A DNA stretch of 64,000 bases from Microbacterium sp. LWO12-1.2 (GCF_040675875.1 NZ_JBEGII010000001.1:2170001-2234000), one strand, 5' to 3'; counted from the stretch's first letter, positions 52,935 to 61,846 are shown. Numbers and translations are program-made. The notes: generated by a model from the letters alone, not told the origin.

Positions 52935-53755
52935 GCGTCCAACCGGTCTTCCGGGGTGAGCGAGCGCCCGTAGATGCTCTCGAAGTCCGCATCGGTCGCG
53001 CTCGTGGCCGGTCCGTCGTAGACGATCTGGCCGGCGCGCATGCCGATCATCCGCGCACCGTACTCGCGGGCGAGGTCGAGGAGGTGCAGGTTGACGACGA
53101 CCGTGATGCCCAGATCGCGGTTGATCCGACGCAGGTCGTTCATCACACCATGCGCCGTGGGCGGGTCGAGGCTGGCCACCGGTTCGTCGGCGAGGACGAT
53201 GCGGGGCTCCTGCGCGAGAGCGCGCGCGATCGCGACGCGTTGCTGCTGACCGCCCGACAACTCGGAGGCACGGGAATGGAGTTTCGGAAGGATGCCGACG
53301 CGGTCGAGCGCCCGATAGGCGAGCTGCTTGTCGGCCTCCGGATACGCCCCGACGAGCGTGCGCCACAGGGGCGTGTGCGCGAGGCGTCCGACGAGCACGT
53401 TCTGGAGCACGCTCGCCCGACCCGCGAGGTTGAACCCTTGGAACACCATTCCGATGTCACCGCGGAGACGGCGGAGTGTGCGCGGCGACGCGCCGCTCAC
53501 CCGGTGCTCGCCGACGTCGAGCGTGCCGCGCGTGACCGGCACGAGGCCGTTGATCGTGCGGATGAGAGTGGACTTCCCCGAGCCGGAGAGCCCGACCACG
53601 GCGACCATCTCGCCCGCTGCGATCTCGAGCGACACGCGATCGAGACCGAGGGTGCCGTTGGGATAGCGCACCGTCACCTCGTCGAGGCGGATGGACCACG
53701 GCGTGGACGCCGCAGCCGAAGCTGCGACGTCCACGTTCTGGAGCTGGTCGGACAA
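52931..53755 (-). CDS. phnC: Phosphonate-type ABC transporter ATP-binding protein
   Basis: The 274-residue ATPase has Walker [18 protein letters not shown], signature [34 protein letters not shown] and the PhnC-typical [34 protein letters not shown] end. It is followed by two permease genes and preceded by the binding protein, giving a complete PhnDCEE importer. Confidence 0.9.
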   Translation of the reverse strand: MSDQLQNVDVAASAAASTPWSIRLDEVTVRYPNGTLGLDRVSLEIAAGEMVAVVGLSGSGKSTLIRTINGLVPVTRGTLDVGEHRVSGASPRTLRRLRGDIGMVFQGFNLAGRASVLQNVLVGRLAHTPLWRTLVGAYPEADKQLAYRALDRVGILPKLHSRASELSGGQQQRVAIARALAQEPRIVLADEPVASLDPPTAHGVMNDLRRINRDLGITVVVNLHLLDLAREYGARMIGMRAGQIVYDGPATSATDADFESIYGRSLTPEDRLDA

Positions 53756-53756
53756 T

Positions 53757-54746
53757 TTACTGGAGCCCCAGAGCCTGTGCGGCGCGGGCGACGACGTCGA
53801 GCGAGTCGGGGTCGGCGGGGGCGAGCTTGGTGATCGAGTAGATGCTGGTGAGGATCTCGGAGCCCTCTGGCGTGTTCGAGAAGTCCTCGAGCGCCTTCGT
53901 GATCCGGTCCTGCAGCTCCGGCGAGAGGTCGGCCGAGAGCGCGACGCCGTCGTTGGGGATCTCCTCGGTCAGCGCGAAGACCACGACCTTCTCACCGACG
54001 TCGGGGGTGTCCTTCTGCACGATGGTCCGGGCGTCCCAGAAGCTGAAGCCGACTTCGGCGTCCCCGTTGTAGACCGCGAGCACGGAGGCGTCGTTCGCCG
54101 TCACCGGGATCTGCTGGATGTCGGTGTCGGTGTCGAGACCCGCCTCCTGCAGCGCGAGGACCGGGTAGATGTAGCCGGCCGGAGAGCCCGGTCCGAGCAG
54201 GGCGACCTTGGCGCCCTTGACCTTGTCGATGCTGTCGAGGCCGGCAGGACCCGACATCGCGTCGGCGCCGTTGCAGAACAGCATCCCGTCCCGCTCGACC
54301 GGCTGGTCGTCGCAGTACTTGTCGGGGTTGTTCGTCATGAACTGCGCCGGGTAGGTGATGTTGCCGTTGCGCTCGGTCTGGAGCACGACCGAGGCGTCGT
54401 ACATGTCGTTCGCCTGCCACAGCTGCAGCGAAGGCAGGAAGCCGACCTGCGCCTGGCCCGCCCCCATCGCCTCGACGGCGGCCTGGTAGTCCTTCGAGAC
54501 CACTCCGGTGACCTCGATGCCGAGTTCCTCGGTGAGGTAGTCGGTGAGAGGCGCGGCGGTGTCCACGAGCCCGTCCTGGTCCTGCGACGGGACGAGAGCG
54601 AGCACGATCGAGTCGGGGTCGGCCGCTGGAGCGGCAGAGTCCTCCGGTGCGGCAGTGGCACCGGAGCAACCCGCGAGCACAACGGTCAGCAGGGCGCCGA
54701 CGGCGAGGGCGCCCGCTGCGGAGGAGCGGAGGGGGGAGATACGCAT
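53757..54746 (-). CDS. phnD: Phosphate/phosphite/phosphonate ABC transporter binding lipoprotein
   Basis: I chose the ATG at 54746, which is five bases after AAGGA; an ATG at 54752 is too close. The 329-residue lipoprotein has a signal with lipobox ([12 protein letters not shown]). The PhnD-family fold is clear: [64 protein letters not shown]. PhnD-like proteins bind phosphonates, phosphite or methylphosphonate; four cysteines outside the lipobox are unusual. No C-P lyase or phosphonatase genes are visible here. Confidence 0.88.
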   Translation of the reverse strand: MRISPLRSSAAGALAVGALLTVVLAGCSGATAAPEDSAAPAADPDSIVLALVPSQDQDGLVDTAAPLTDYLTEELGIEVTGVVSKDYQAAVEAMGAGQAQVGFLPSLQLWQANDMYDASVVLQTERNGNITYPAQFMTNNPDKYCDDQPVERDGMLFCNGADAMSGPAGLDSIDKVKGAKVALLGPGSPAGYIYPVLALQEAGLDTDTDIQQIPVTANDASVLAVYNGDAEVGFSFWDARTIVQKDTPDVGEKVVVFALTEEIPNDGVALSADLSPELQDRITKALEDFSNTPEGSEILTSIYSITKLAPADPDSLDVVARAAQALGLQ

Positions 54747-54803
54747 GTTCATCCTTCTGGGGTGAGAGGGGTGGGAGGAAAGGGTGGGATGGGAGGGTGG
54801 GCG

Positions 54804-55442
54804 TCAGCCGCGCAGCCACGCCTCGAGCTGGGGAACCAGCGTCGAGAACTCGGCTGCGCGGAAGGTGGGGGTCGCGTCCGGGTCGGGGAACCCGCCGATC
54901 AGGGCGGTCGCGTGGCCGCGAGCGTGCGCGGGAGCGAGGTCGTTGCGCCAGATGTCGCCGATGCTCAGCACCCGGGCGTGCGTGGGCAGATCGTCGAGCA
55001 CGGCATCGAGTCCCCGCGGCTTGCGGGCGTCGGTGACGATGCGGTCGAACACGCCGCTGAGCCCGAGAACGTCGAGCGCCTCGGTGATCCGGATGGCGGG
55101 AGCGTTGGTGACGAGGAGTCGCTCGGCCTGGGCGCCCTCCAGGAACGCGACGAGGCCGTCAGGCACCGAGATGGGGGCGTCGGCGGTGGCGAGCTGAGAA
55201 CGGCTGGCGAGATATGCGGCGCTGAGGAGACGGGAGTCCGCGCCTCTCTTCACCGCTGCGCGCCGCACCGCGTCGTAGCCGTCGCGGGCTTCGCCGCCGT
55301 GGGAGGCCAACTGGAGGCGGATGTCGTCGACGAAGTCGCCGTCATCATCGAGTGCGGCAGCGACGTGCTGGGCGTACGCGAGGACAGGCCCTTCGCCGAG
55401 CGCGATCGTGCCGTCGAAGTCGAAGAGGAGGATGGAGTTCAC
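54804..55442 (-). CDS. HAD-superfamily hydrolase
   Basis: The 212-residue protein has motif I DFDGTIALGEG, motif II LLVTNAP, a lysine/arginine in DARKPRGL and motif IV GDIWRNDLAPA. The helical cap (residues about 15-90) is of the C1 type found in phosphatases and phosphonatases. It is the promoter-proximal gene of the phn operon, 57 bases upstream of phnD. It may dephosphorylate the imported compound or a product of it. The substrate is unknown. Confidence 0.83.
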   Translation of the reverse strand: MNSILLFDFDGTIALGEGPVLAYAQHVAAALDDDGDFVDDIRLQLASHGGEARDGYDAVRRAAVKRGADSRLLSAAYLASRSQLATADAPISVPDGLVAFLEGAQAERLLVTNAPAIRITEALDVLGLSGVFDRIVTDARKPRGLDAVLDDLPTHARVLSIGDIWRNDLAPAHARGHATALIGGFPDPDATPTFRAAEFSTLVPQLEAWLRG

Positions 55443-55465
55443 GAGATTCTTTCTGTGGGGACGCT

Positions 55466-55560
55466 CCGTCCAGCATGAGCAACGATCGTGGACGGAAAGC
55501 CCCTGCCGCGTGAACGCCGCGTGAACAATCCGTCCACCCGACTGCCGTATGGTGAGCGCC
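55466..55560. promoter_or_regulatory. Divergent promoter region of the HAD/phn operon and unknown gene
   Basis: The 118-base divergent gap contains three copies of a 7-base element: CCGTCCA (55466-55472), its inverse TGGACGG (55489-55495) and CCGTCCA again (55530-55536). A -10-like TATGGT (55548-55553) lies seven bases before the GTG at 55561. The elements could be RpiR or other repressor sites. Confidence 0.4.
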
Positions 55561-56214
55561 GTGTCCGAACTCGATCACCTCACTCGCGCCGCCTCCCTCG
55601 CCGCCGAAGACACGGCCGCAGGCGTGCGTGCAGCCCTCGATCAGATCCCCTGGCTCGAGGCCGCGATCCACGGCGATCGCGCCGCCGGCCGCTTCGAGGC
55701 GTGGGGTCAGTCGACGATCATCGACGAGCACACCGGCACGCCCCTCCTCTCGCGCGCGCTCTTCGACGACCTGCACCGGAGGGCGGGCATCGACGCGGAC
55801 TGGCCGATCGGCAACGCCGGACTCCTGCACTGCTACGGATACCTGCTGTCAACGGCGATGACGCCGTACGGCCTCAAGCGGGACCGTTGGATCGGCGCCG
55901 CTCTGGCATCGGCCTGCGGTCTCCCGGCGGACGCGTTCCACCCGTGGCACGAGGAATCGACGCTGCTGGCAAGAGCCACCAGGGCCGCGACAGCCGTTCG
56001 CGCCTCACCGGGCGTCGAGGCGACCCGCACATTCGGTGGGCGTGAGGCGCACGTCGCCCTCGCCTCCGCGCGGGGTCCGAGCGCTCTCGCGTTCTCGATC
56101 GCCCCGCGCGCCGCGACACCGGCGCTGCTGATCACGATGTTCCCGGTCACCGAGAGCGCCACGCCGCTCGCCGACTTCACGGCCGCGGAGCAGCCGCCCT
56201 GGAACGCCGTCTAG
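55561..56214 (+). CDS. Protein of unknown function, divergent from the phn-type operon
   Basis: I do not recognise this 217-residue protein. I placed the start at the GTG at 55561 (VSELDHLTRAASLAAEDT) because a -10-like box lies seven bases upstream; an ATG at 55549 is the alternative. It is soluble, without signal peptide, and contains a Trp/His-rich central part (WPIGNAGLLHCYGYLLSTAMTPYGLKRDRWI, FHPWHEEST) and a beta-rich C-terminus (LAFSIAPRAATPALLITMFPVTE). Its divergent placement next to an importer, HAD hydrolase and RpiR suggests a job in the same pathway. Its stop overlaps the convergent riboflavin kinase stop by four bases. Confidence 0.6.
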   Translation: MSELDHLTRAASLAAEDTAAGVRAALDQIPWLEAAIHGDRAAGRFEAWGQSTIIDEHTGTPLLSRALFDDLHRRAGIDADWPIGNAGLLHCYGYLLSTAMTPYGLKRDRWIGAALASACGLPADAFHPWHEESTLLARATRAATAVRASPGVEATRTFGGREAHVALASARGPSALAFSIAPRAATPALLITMFPVTESATPLADFTAAEQPPWNAV

Positions 56215-56615
56215 ACGCGCGCGGCGTCCTCGGCCAACAGTGCCGCGGACAGGGCGACATCCTCGATCGTCTGCGCGATCAGCGCTTCGACGCCGTCGAA
56301 GCGGAGCGTCGGGCGGAGGTGAGCGATGAGCTGCACGACCAGCCGGCGGCCGTACAGGTCGCCGGCCGCGTCATGGAGGTGCACCTCGACGCGTCGCTCA
56401 CGGCGCCCCGGGAAGGTGGGGTTGGCCCCGATACTGACACTGGCAGCGCATCGCCGAGGGTCGTCGCCGACGCGCACCCATGCGGCATAGATGCCGTCGA
56501 CAGGCGGGACCCCGGAGTCGAGGGCGAGGTTCGCCGTCGGGAACCCCAGTTCGCGCCCGCGCCCGTCGCCGCGGACGACCACGCCCTGGAGCACGTCGAA
56601 TGCCGCTGCGGTCAC
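56211..56615 (-). CDS. rcaA: Stand-alone riboflavin kinase (RcaA-like)
   Basis: The 134-residue protein is only the flavokinase domain: VVVRGDGRGRELGFPTANLAL (flavin/ATP loop), DGIYAAWVRVG, ASVSIGANPTFPGRRERRVEVHLHD (G-x-N-P-T-F motif) and IAHLRPTLRFDGVEALIAQTIEDV. The FAD-synthetase half of bifunctional RibF is absent, so the product makes FMN, not FAD. It overlaps the flavin reductase gene by four bases. In Microbacterium maritypicum the riboflavin-degradation set contains a riboflavin kinase (RcaA) with a flavin reductase (RcaB), ribokinase (RcaD) and riboflavin hydrolase/lyase (RcaE); the same four functions occur here within 4 kb. Confidence 0.88.
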   Translation of the reverse strand: MTAAAFDVLQGVVVRGDGRGRELGFPTANLALDSGVPPVDGIYAAWVRVGDDPRRCAASVSIGANPTFPGRRERRVEVHLHDAAGDLYGRRLVVQLIAHLRPTLRFDGVEALIAQTIEDVALSAALLAEDAARV

Positions 56616-57121
56616 TCGATCTCGGATGCCGCGATCGAACGGTAGCGGCTCTGCTGGAACACCAGCGGCTCGACGTCATCGAACACCGTGATGTCGGCGA
56701 TCTCGTAGAGCGCCACCTCGTGGTCGCCGCCGTCGAAGGTACTGTGCAGGCGGCAGGTGAGCCACAGGGCGGCATCCTGCACGAGCACGGCGCCCTGCTC
56801 GCTCCGATGCCAGCCGTGGGTGCCGAACCGGTCGTCCTCCCGCGAGGAGAGGAGCCGGCTGAGCGGCTCGTGATGCGCAGCGAGCACGCTCATACCGAGC
56901 TCAGGCACGGCGCGCAGCACCGGCCAGGTCTTCGAGGTGCGCGCAGCGCTGATCGCCACGAGCGCGGGCTCGAGCGAGATGGAGGTGAACGAGTTGACGG
57001 CCATCCCCACCGCTCGACCGTCGACCTCGGCGGCGAGGGCGACGACACCGGTCGGGTACACCGAGAAAGCACGGCGGAGGGCACGATCCCTGGGCAGGGT
57101 CTCAGTCGCGGCAGTCGTCAT
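56612..57121 (-). CDS. rcaB: NAD(P)H:flavin reductase (RcaB-like)
   Basis: The 169-residue protein is of the flavin-reductase-like domain family (HpaC/ActVB type): LRRAFSVYPTGVVALAAEVDGRAVGMAVNSFTSISLEPALVAISAARTSKTWPVL, then LGMSVLAAHHEPLSRLLSS and C-terminal ALYEIADITVFDDVEPLVFQQSRYR. It reduces FMN with NAD(P)H and passes it to an oxygen-using partner, here most likely the LLM-type enzyme encoded 1.6 kb away. It starts the minus-strand reductase-kinase operon, whose promoter carries two PadR-like palindromes. Confidence 0.87.
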   Translation of the reverse strand: MTTAATETLPRDRALRRAFSVYPTGVVALAAEVDGRAVGMAVNSFTSISLEPALVAISAARTSKTWPVLRAVPELGMSVLAAHHEPLSRLLSSREDDRFGTHGWHRSEQGAVLVQDAALWLTCRLHSTFDGGDHEVALYEIADITVFDDVEPLVFQQSRYRSIAASEIE

Positions 57122-57137
57122 TTCTGCGTCCTTTCGG

Positions 57138-57188
57138 TAGTCAACTTTGACTAGTTCTGATCATAGGCAACTTTGACCATGCAAACAA
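57138..57188 (-). promoter_or_regulatory. Promoter and PadR-type operators of the reductase-kinase operon
   Basis: On the minus strand a -35 TTGTTT (57183-57188) and a -10 TATGAT (57160-57165) are 17 bases apart. A related palindrome GGCAACTTTGACC (57166-57178) fills the spacer. The perfect palindrome TAGTCAACTTTGACTA (57138-57153) lies just downstream of the -10. The same palindrome precedes the importer operon at 62996. Confidence 0.75.
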
Positions 57189-57212
57189 CCACGACTTCCG
57201 CGCCCCAGCCGT

Positions 57213-57224
57213 TAGCATGAGGGC
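57213..57224 (+). promoter_or_regulatory. Probable leaderless start of the PadR gene
   Basis: TAGCAT (57213-57218) is a -10-like box six bases before the ATG at 57225. No Shine-Dalgarno sequence is well placed. Confidence 0.35.
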
Positions 57225-57818
57225 ATGTCGACCACCCGCCTCGTCGTCCTCGGCGCCGTGAAGCAGTTCCAGCCCGTGCACGGGTACTTCCTCCGCCGAG
57301 AGCTGATGACCTGGCACGTCGACGAGTGGGCGCACATCCAGCCCGGCTCGATCTACAACGCCCTTCGCGCGCTCGAGGTCGACGGCTACATCACCGAGAG
57401 CGGCACAGAGACCGAGGGCAAGCGCCCGGCGCGCACGACCTACAGCATCACTCCGGCCGGCGAGGTGGAGCTGCAGCGGATGCTGCGCGAGAACCTCTGG
57501 AACGTCGCCGCCTTCGACACCCAGGCCATCATGACGGTCGCCTCGTTCATGTTCGTGCTGAGCCGTCAGGAGGTGATCGCCGGCCTCGAGCACCGCCTCA
57601 TCAAGAGCGACGCGATCATCACGCAGAACGGCTTCGACGTGCAGGACACGCTGCGCTCCGAGACGACGCCCAAGTACGTCAGGGAGATCTTCGACCTCTC
57701 CACCGCACGCCTCACGGCCGAGAAGCAGTGGCTGCTCGACCTGCTCGGGCGCCTGCGCGACGGCGAGTACGTGTTCGCCGGCGAGGCGGTCGCGGACACT
57801 GCCGCGCCGGCCGAGTAG
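57225..57818 (+). CDS. PadR-family transcriptional regulator
   Basis: The 197-residue protein has the PadR winged helix (TTRLVVLGAVKQFQPVHGYFLRRELMTWHVDEWAHIQPGSIYNALRALEVDGYITESGTETEGKRPARTTYSITPAGE, residues about 2-80). A C-terminal helical dimerisation domain follows, ending in the long helix around LTAEKQWLLDLLGRLRDGEY. It sits between the reductase-kinase operon and the ribokinase end of the importer operon. It is the only regulator nearby and the best candidate to bind TAGTCAA-N2-TTGACTA in front of both. Its ligand may be riboflavin, FMN or lumichrome (inference). Confidence 0.9.
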   Translation: MSTTRLVVLGAVKQFQPVHGYFLRRELMTWHVDEWAHIQPGSIYNALRALEVDGYITESGTETEGKRPARTTYSITPAGEVELQRMLRENLWNVAAFDTQAIMTVASFMFVLSRQEVIAGLEHRLIKSDAIITQNGFDVQDTLRSETTPKYVREIFDLSTARLTAEKQWLLDLLGRLRDGEYVFAGEAVADTAAPAE

Positions 57819-57840
57819 GCACCGGCCCTGAGCGCGCAGG

Positions 57841-58725
57841 TCAGCGCGTCGCGACGAGATCTGCGCTCGCGGCGGCGCTGAGCGCCGCGGTGTTGGCGCC
57901 ACGGTGCTGCGCCACGATCGCACCTGCAGCGCAGGCACGTTCGAGCGCATCGGCGATGTCGTCCCCGGCGGCGAGCGCCGCCGCGAGCGCGCCGCAGAAG
58001 GCATCACCGGCGCCGGTCGTGTCGACGGGGTCGATGCGGAACGCGGGGACGTGCAGCGGCTCGGCGCCAATGCGGTGCAAGGTCACTCCCCCGGCTCCGC
58101 AGGTCAGCACGATCTGCGCGGCGCCGGCTGCGTGCAGGCGTTCGACACCGCCCAGCTCGGCGCACTCCGTCTCGTTCACGATGAGGATGTCGACGTCGGG
58201 AAGCAGGTCCAGCGCGGCGGTCGCGGCCGGAGCCGCGTTCAGCAGTGTGAGCGCACCCGCCTGTCGCGCGGCGCACAAGGCTGCGGCGACACTGGGCACC
58301 GGCACCTCCAGCTGTGCCAGCACGACCGCGGCGCCCGCAACGCCGTCGACGGCATCACGGACGCCGAGCTCGGCGTTCGCTCCAGCGGCGACGATGATGC
58401 TGTTGTCACCGTCGTCCAGGGCCAGCACGTGCGCGACGCCCGTGGGCGCGGTGTCGGTGCGGCGCAGCGCCCCGGCGACTCCGGCATCCGTCAGCGTGCG
58501 CTGCAGCTCGTCGCCCGCCTCATCCTGACCGACCACGGCGCAGAACCGGGTGGGAGCGCCACTGCGTGCGGCGGCGACGGCCTGGTTGAGACCCTTGCCG
58601 CCGGCGAAGCGGCCACCCGCACGCCCGAGCAGGGTCTCGCCGACGTGGGGAGGGCGCGACACCTCGACGACGAGGTCGAGGTTCGCGCTCCCCACCACGG
58701 CGACGCCCGTGAGGGTGTCAGACAC
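57841..58725 (-). CDS. rcaD: Ribokinase (RcaD-like)
   Basis: The 294-residue PfkB-family sugar kinase has GSANLDLVVEVSRPPHVGETLLG, the substrate-binding GGRFAGGKGLNQAVAAARSGA and the catalytic/anion-hole DTTGAGDAFCGALAAALAAG. Length and motifs fit ribokinase. It overlaps the end of the LLM-enzyme gene by eight bases, so ribose kinase is translationally coupled to that enzyme and not to any ribose importer. That fits salvage of ribose released when riboflavin is cleaved. Confidence 0.88.
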   Translation of the reverse strand: MSDTLTGVAVVGSANLDLVVEVSRPPHVGETLLGRAGGRFAGGKGLNQAVAAARSGAPTRFCAVVGQDEAGDELQRTLTDAGVAGALRRTDTAPTGVAHVLALDDGDNSIIVAAGANAELGVRDAVDGVAGAAVVLAQLEVPVPSVAAALCAARQAGALTLLNAAPAATAALDLLPDVDILIVNETECAELGGVERLHAAGAAQIVLTCGAGGVTLHRIGAEPLHVPAFRIDPVDTTGAGDAFCGALAAALAAGDDIADALERACAAGAIVAQHRGANTAALSAAASADLVATR

Positions 58726-60097
58726 GCGACATCGTCCGGCGATACTGCGATCCGGTGTGCGTGTCGGCCAGCGCCGGGGTCGGCGTGCCCATCAGCCGCT
58801 CGCGCAGGCTCTGCGGCTCGGCCGGCGGGTCGACGATGGCCCCACGCTGCTTGAGGATCGGCAGCACGTGCTCGATGAAATCGACCGTGGATGCCGGCGG
58901 GATGACGGGGGCGAACAGGAATCCGTCGAGGTCGGCGCCATCGGCGAGCTCGATCATCCGGTCCGCCACCTGCTCGGGAGTGCCGACGATCGGCCGAGCG
59001 CCGACACCGTGCGCGTGCCAGTCGCCGAGCACGTCGCCGACCGTCTTGTCGGCGAAACGGCCCACCTGCGTCTGCGACAGCTCGGTGCTCAGCTCGGCCA
59101 TCGGCGTGCTCGGCGCGTACGCCGACAGGTCGAGGCCGGTGAACCAGGCGTACGAGGCGACCGTGACGTCGGGGTTCTGCGCGTCGGCGACCTCGGCGTA
59201 CTTGCGCTGCGCCTCCTCCTCCGTGCTGCCCACGATCGCGGCGAACGCCGACATGATCTTGACGTCGCTCGCTGCGCGGCCGTTCTTCACGGCCTCTTCA
59301 CGGATCGCGGTCGAGTGCGCACGCAGCTGCTCGACCGAGCCGCTGCCCACGAAGATCGCCTCGCCGTGCTTGCCACCGAACTCGCGCCCGGCGGGAGAGG
59401 CTCCTGCTTGGAAGAGCACAGGGGTGCCCTGCGGCGAGCGCGAGGTGTTGCCGTAGCCGTGGGAGCGGAAGTACGGGCCGTCGTGGGCGATGCGGTGCAC
59501 CTTGGACGGGTCCGCGAAGCGTCCGGACTTGTCCCGCTCGAGTGCCCCCTCCTCCCAGGCCTGCTCCCACAGCTTGTAGACGACCTGCATGAAGTCGTCG
59601 GCCATGAGATAGCGCTCGTCGTGACCGACCATCGGGACGCCGAAACCCTGCACCGCGGTGTCGGCCGTGCCCGTGGTCACGACGTTCCAGCCGATGCGTC
59701 CACCGGAGAGGATGTCGAGGGTCGCCATCCGACGCGCGAACGCATAGGGCGGCTCGAGCAGGGTCGATCCGGTCGCGACCAGTCCGAGGCGGCTGGTCTC
59801 GGGGATCAGCGCGCCGAGGATGATCGCCGGGTCGAGGCGCGGCAGGTCCAGCCCCTCGACCGAGCAGATGTCCGGCCGTTCGCCGGCGACGTCGGCCCAG
59901 CCCCAGGCATCCGCGAGGAAGAGGAAGTCGAAACCGGCATCCTCGACCATCCGGGCGGTATCGCGCCAGTACTCGAACTTGTCGAAGAGGTACCGCTTGT
60001 TGTCGGGGTGACGCCAGGTCGCGGTGCCGGAGTCGTTCGCCTGGGCGTTCTCGAAGAGGCCGAGACGCAGCTGCTTGACGCTGTTCTGATCGGTCAT
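58718..60097 (-). CDS. rcaE: LLM-class flavin-dependent enzyme, riboflavin lyase/hydrolase (RcaE-like)
   Basis: The start is the ATG at 60097 (MTDQNSVKQLRLGLFENAQAND) with GGAAGG upstream. The 459-residue protein is a bacterial-luciferase-fold monooxygenase of the NtaA/SnaA/DszA branch: RMVEDAGFDFLFLADAWGW, GLVATGSTLLEPPYAFARRMATLDILSGGRIGWNVVT, GTPVLFQAGASPAGREFGGKHGEAIFVG, and PIVGTPEQVADRMIEL. Enzymes of this branch use reduced FMN from a partner reductase. With riboflavin kinase, reductase and ribokinase nearby, this is best read as the enzyme that cleaves the ribityl chain to give lumichrome and ribose. Other substrates are not formally excluded. Confidence 0.85.
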   Translation of the reverse strand: MTDQNSVKQLRLGLFENAQANDSGTATWRHPDNKRYLFDKFEYWRDTARMVEDAGFDFLFLADAWGWADVAGERPDICSVEGLDLPRLDPAIILGALIPETSRLGLVATGSTLLEPPYAFARRMATLDILSGGRIGWNVVTTGTADTAVQGFGVPMVGHDERYLMADDFMQVVYKLWEQAWEEGALERDKSGRFADPSKVHRIAHDGPYFRSHGYGNTSRSPQGTPVLFQAGASPAGREFGGKHGEAIFVGSGSVEQLRAHSTAIREEAVKNGRAASDVKIMSAFAAIVGSTEEEAQRKYAEVADAQNPDVTVASYAWFTGLDLSAYAPSTPMAELSTELSQTQVGRFADKTVGDVLGDWHAHGVGARPIVGTPEQVADRMIELADGADLDGFLFAPVIPPASTVDFIEHVLPILKQRGAIVDPPAEPQSLRERLMGTPTPALADTHTGSQYRRTMSRV

Positions 60098-60161
60098 GTG
60101 CGGTGCCTTCCTTGTGGGTGGTTCGTGTCGTTCTCCCCTGGCGCTGGGCACGCCGGAGGAA

Positions 60162-60190
60162 CCCGGGGCGGGCGGGGGTCCCGCCCCGGG
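60162..60190 (-). terminator. Hairpin between the importer permease and LLM-enzyme genes
   Basis: CCCGGGGCGGG (60162-60172) pairs perfectly with 60180-60190 around a seven-base loop, in the 107-base gap between the permease stop and the LLM-enzyme start. It may cause partial termination or mark separate processing. Confidence 0.6.
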
Positions 60191-60204
60191 ATGAGGATGC
60201 TGCG

Positions 60205-61056
60205 TCAGCCCTTCGCCGTGACCTCGCCGTCGCTCCACCACAGCACGCGCTTGCGCACGATCGCGAGGAGGATGATGAGGAGCACGCCGAGCAGGCACAG
60301 CAGGGCGATGCTGGCCCACGTGACGGGGAGATTGGCCTGTGCGGCCGACGTCGTCACGAGCGAGCCGAGACCGGCCTGCTGTCCGGCCGCCACGAACTCC
60401 GCGACCGCGGCGCCGACGACGGCCAGGGGCAGCGCGATCCGCAACCCGGCGAAGACGTAGGGCATGCTGCCGGGGAAGCGCAGCTCGCGGAAGATCTCCC
60501 AGCGCGAGGCATGCAGCGTCTTGAAGACGTCGAGTGCACGCTGGTCGACGTCACGGAGCCCGGCCAGCGAGTTGACCAGCATCGGGAAGAACACCACGAG
60601 ACCGGTGACGATGAACTTCGGCACCATGCCGAAGCCGAACGCCACGACGAGCGCAGGGGCGATCGCGACGATCGGCGTCACCATCACGATGATGACCAGC
60701 GGCATCACCGCACGCTCGATGATCTGGAACTCGGCCATCACCACCGCGAGCACGAAGCCCGCGAGGATGCCGGCGGAGGCGCCGACCACGACCTCGAGCA
60801 GTGTGACCAGGAAGTTCGACCAGTACATGCCGGCGTCGTCGACGAGGCTGCCGCCGATCGCCTCCAGCGTCGGGAGCACGTACGGGTTGGTCCAGGCCAC
60901 CACCTGCCACAGTGTCGCGGCGATCACGAAGGTGATCAGCGTCGGAACCCAGGAACCCCAGCGCAGCCACGGCGGGATCCCGCCGCGTCGTGCACCCGCA
61001 CGCAGTCGCGCGGTGGCGAGCGTCGCGGTCGTATCGCGGATCGTCATCTCAGACAT
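60205..61056 (-). CDS. ABC transporter permease (SsuC/TauC/ThiX type), candidate flavin importer
   Basis: The 283-residue protein has six hydrophobic segments and the NitT/TauT-type loop (VNSLAGLRDVDQRALDVFKTLHASRWEIFRELRFPGSMPYVFAGLRIALPLAVVGAAVAEFVAA). The family transports taurine, sulfonates, nitrate, thiamine precursors and, in some bacteria, riboflavin. It overlaps the ATPase gene by eight bases. Operon position with the riboflavin-degradation enzymes suggests flavin import. Confidence 0.87.
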   Translation of the reverse strand: MSEMTIRDTTATLATARLRAGARRGGIPPWLRWGSWVPTLITFVIAATLWQVVAWTNPYVLPTLEAIGGSLVDDAGMYWSNFLVTLLEVVVGASAGILAGFVLAVVMAEFQIIERAVMPLVIIVMVTPIVAIAPALVVAFGFGMVPKFIVTGLVVFFPMLVNSLAGLRDVDQRALDVFKTLHASRWEIFRELRFPGSMPYVFAGLRIALPLAVVGAAVAEFVAAGQQAGLGSLVTTSAAQANLPVTWASIALLCLLGVLLIILLAIVRKRVLWWSDGEVTAKG

Positions 61057-61846
61057 GGGCCTTCTCCGTCTGCGCGCGCAGAGTGGTGCGCACGACTGCT
61101 TCCAGTTCGCGGAACTCGTCGGTCGCGTACGCCTCTTCGGTGCGCGGTCGCGGCAGGTTCACATCGATCACCGCGGCGATGCGCCCGGGGTGGGCGGCCA
61201 TCACGACGATGCGGTCGGAGAGCATGATCGCCTCCGGCACCGAGTGGGTGACGAACATGACCGCCTTGCGGTTCGACTGCCAGAACTCCAGCAGCGCGAT
61301 CCGCTGCAGGTCGCGGTTCATCTCGTCGAGCGCCGAGAACGGCTCGTCCATGAGCATGATGGCCGGGTCGAACACGAACGCCCTGGCGATCGCCGCGCGC
61401 TGCTGCATGCCGCCGGACAGCTGCCCCGGATACTTCTTCATCGCCTGACCGAGGCCGAAGGTCGACAGCAGTTCCTGGGGGTCGCGCAGGGCACGATCCC
61501 CGTTCGCCTTGCGGTTCAGCCGCACCGGCAGCTCGACGTTCTCCTGCACGGTCTTCCACGGCAGGAGGGCGGGAGACTGCGGCACCAGGCCGATCTTCTT
61601 GTCCCTCGACGCCGCAGCGACGCTCTCGCCGTCGATCGTCACGCTGCCGGAATCGGCGTCGATGAGACCTGCGACGACCTTGAGCAGCGTCGACTTGCCG
61701 CATCCGCTGGGACCGATCACCGACACGAACTCGCCCATGCCGATGGTCAGGCTCACGTCGTCGAGCACGGTCACCCGCGCGCCATCGACGCCGAACGTCT
61801 TGGTGACGCCTCGGACCTCGACGCCTGCACCCTGTGCGGACGACAT
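61049..61846 (-). CDS. ABC transporter ATP-binding protein (SsuB/TauB type)
   Basis: I chose the ATG at 61846, which overlaps the binding-protein stop by one base (TGATG). The 265-residue ATPase has Walker A GPSGCGKSTLL, the Q-loop LVPQSPALLPWKTV, signature QLSGGMQQRAAIARAF, Walker B IMLMDEPFSALDEMNRDLQR and the H-loop FVTHSVPEAIMLSDRI. The FSALDEMNR form is characteristic of the nitrate/sulfonate/taurine family. Confidence 0.9.
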   Translation of the reverse strand: MSSAQGAGVEVRGVTKTFGVDGARVTVLDDVSLTIGMGEFVSVIGPSGCGKSTLLKVVAGLIDADSGSVTIDGESVAAASRDKKIGLVPQSPALLPWKTVQENVELPVRLNRKANGDRALRDPQELLSTFGLGQAMKKYPGQLSGGMQQRAAIARAFVFDPAIMLMDEPFSALDEMNRDLQRIALLEFWQSNRKAVMFVTHSVPEAIMLSDRIVVMAAHPGRIAAVIDVNLPRPRTEEAYATDEFRELEAVVRTTLRAQTEKAHV

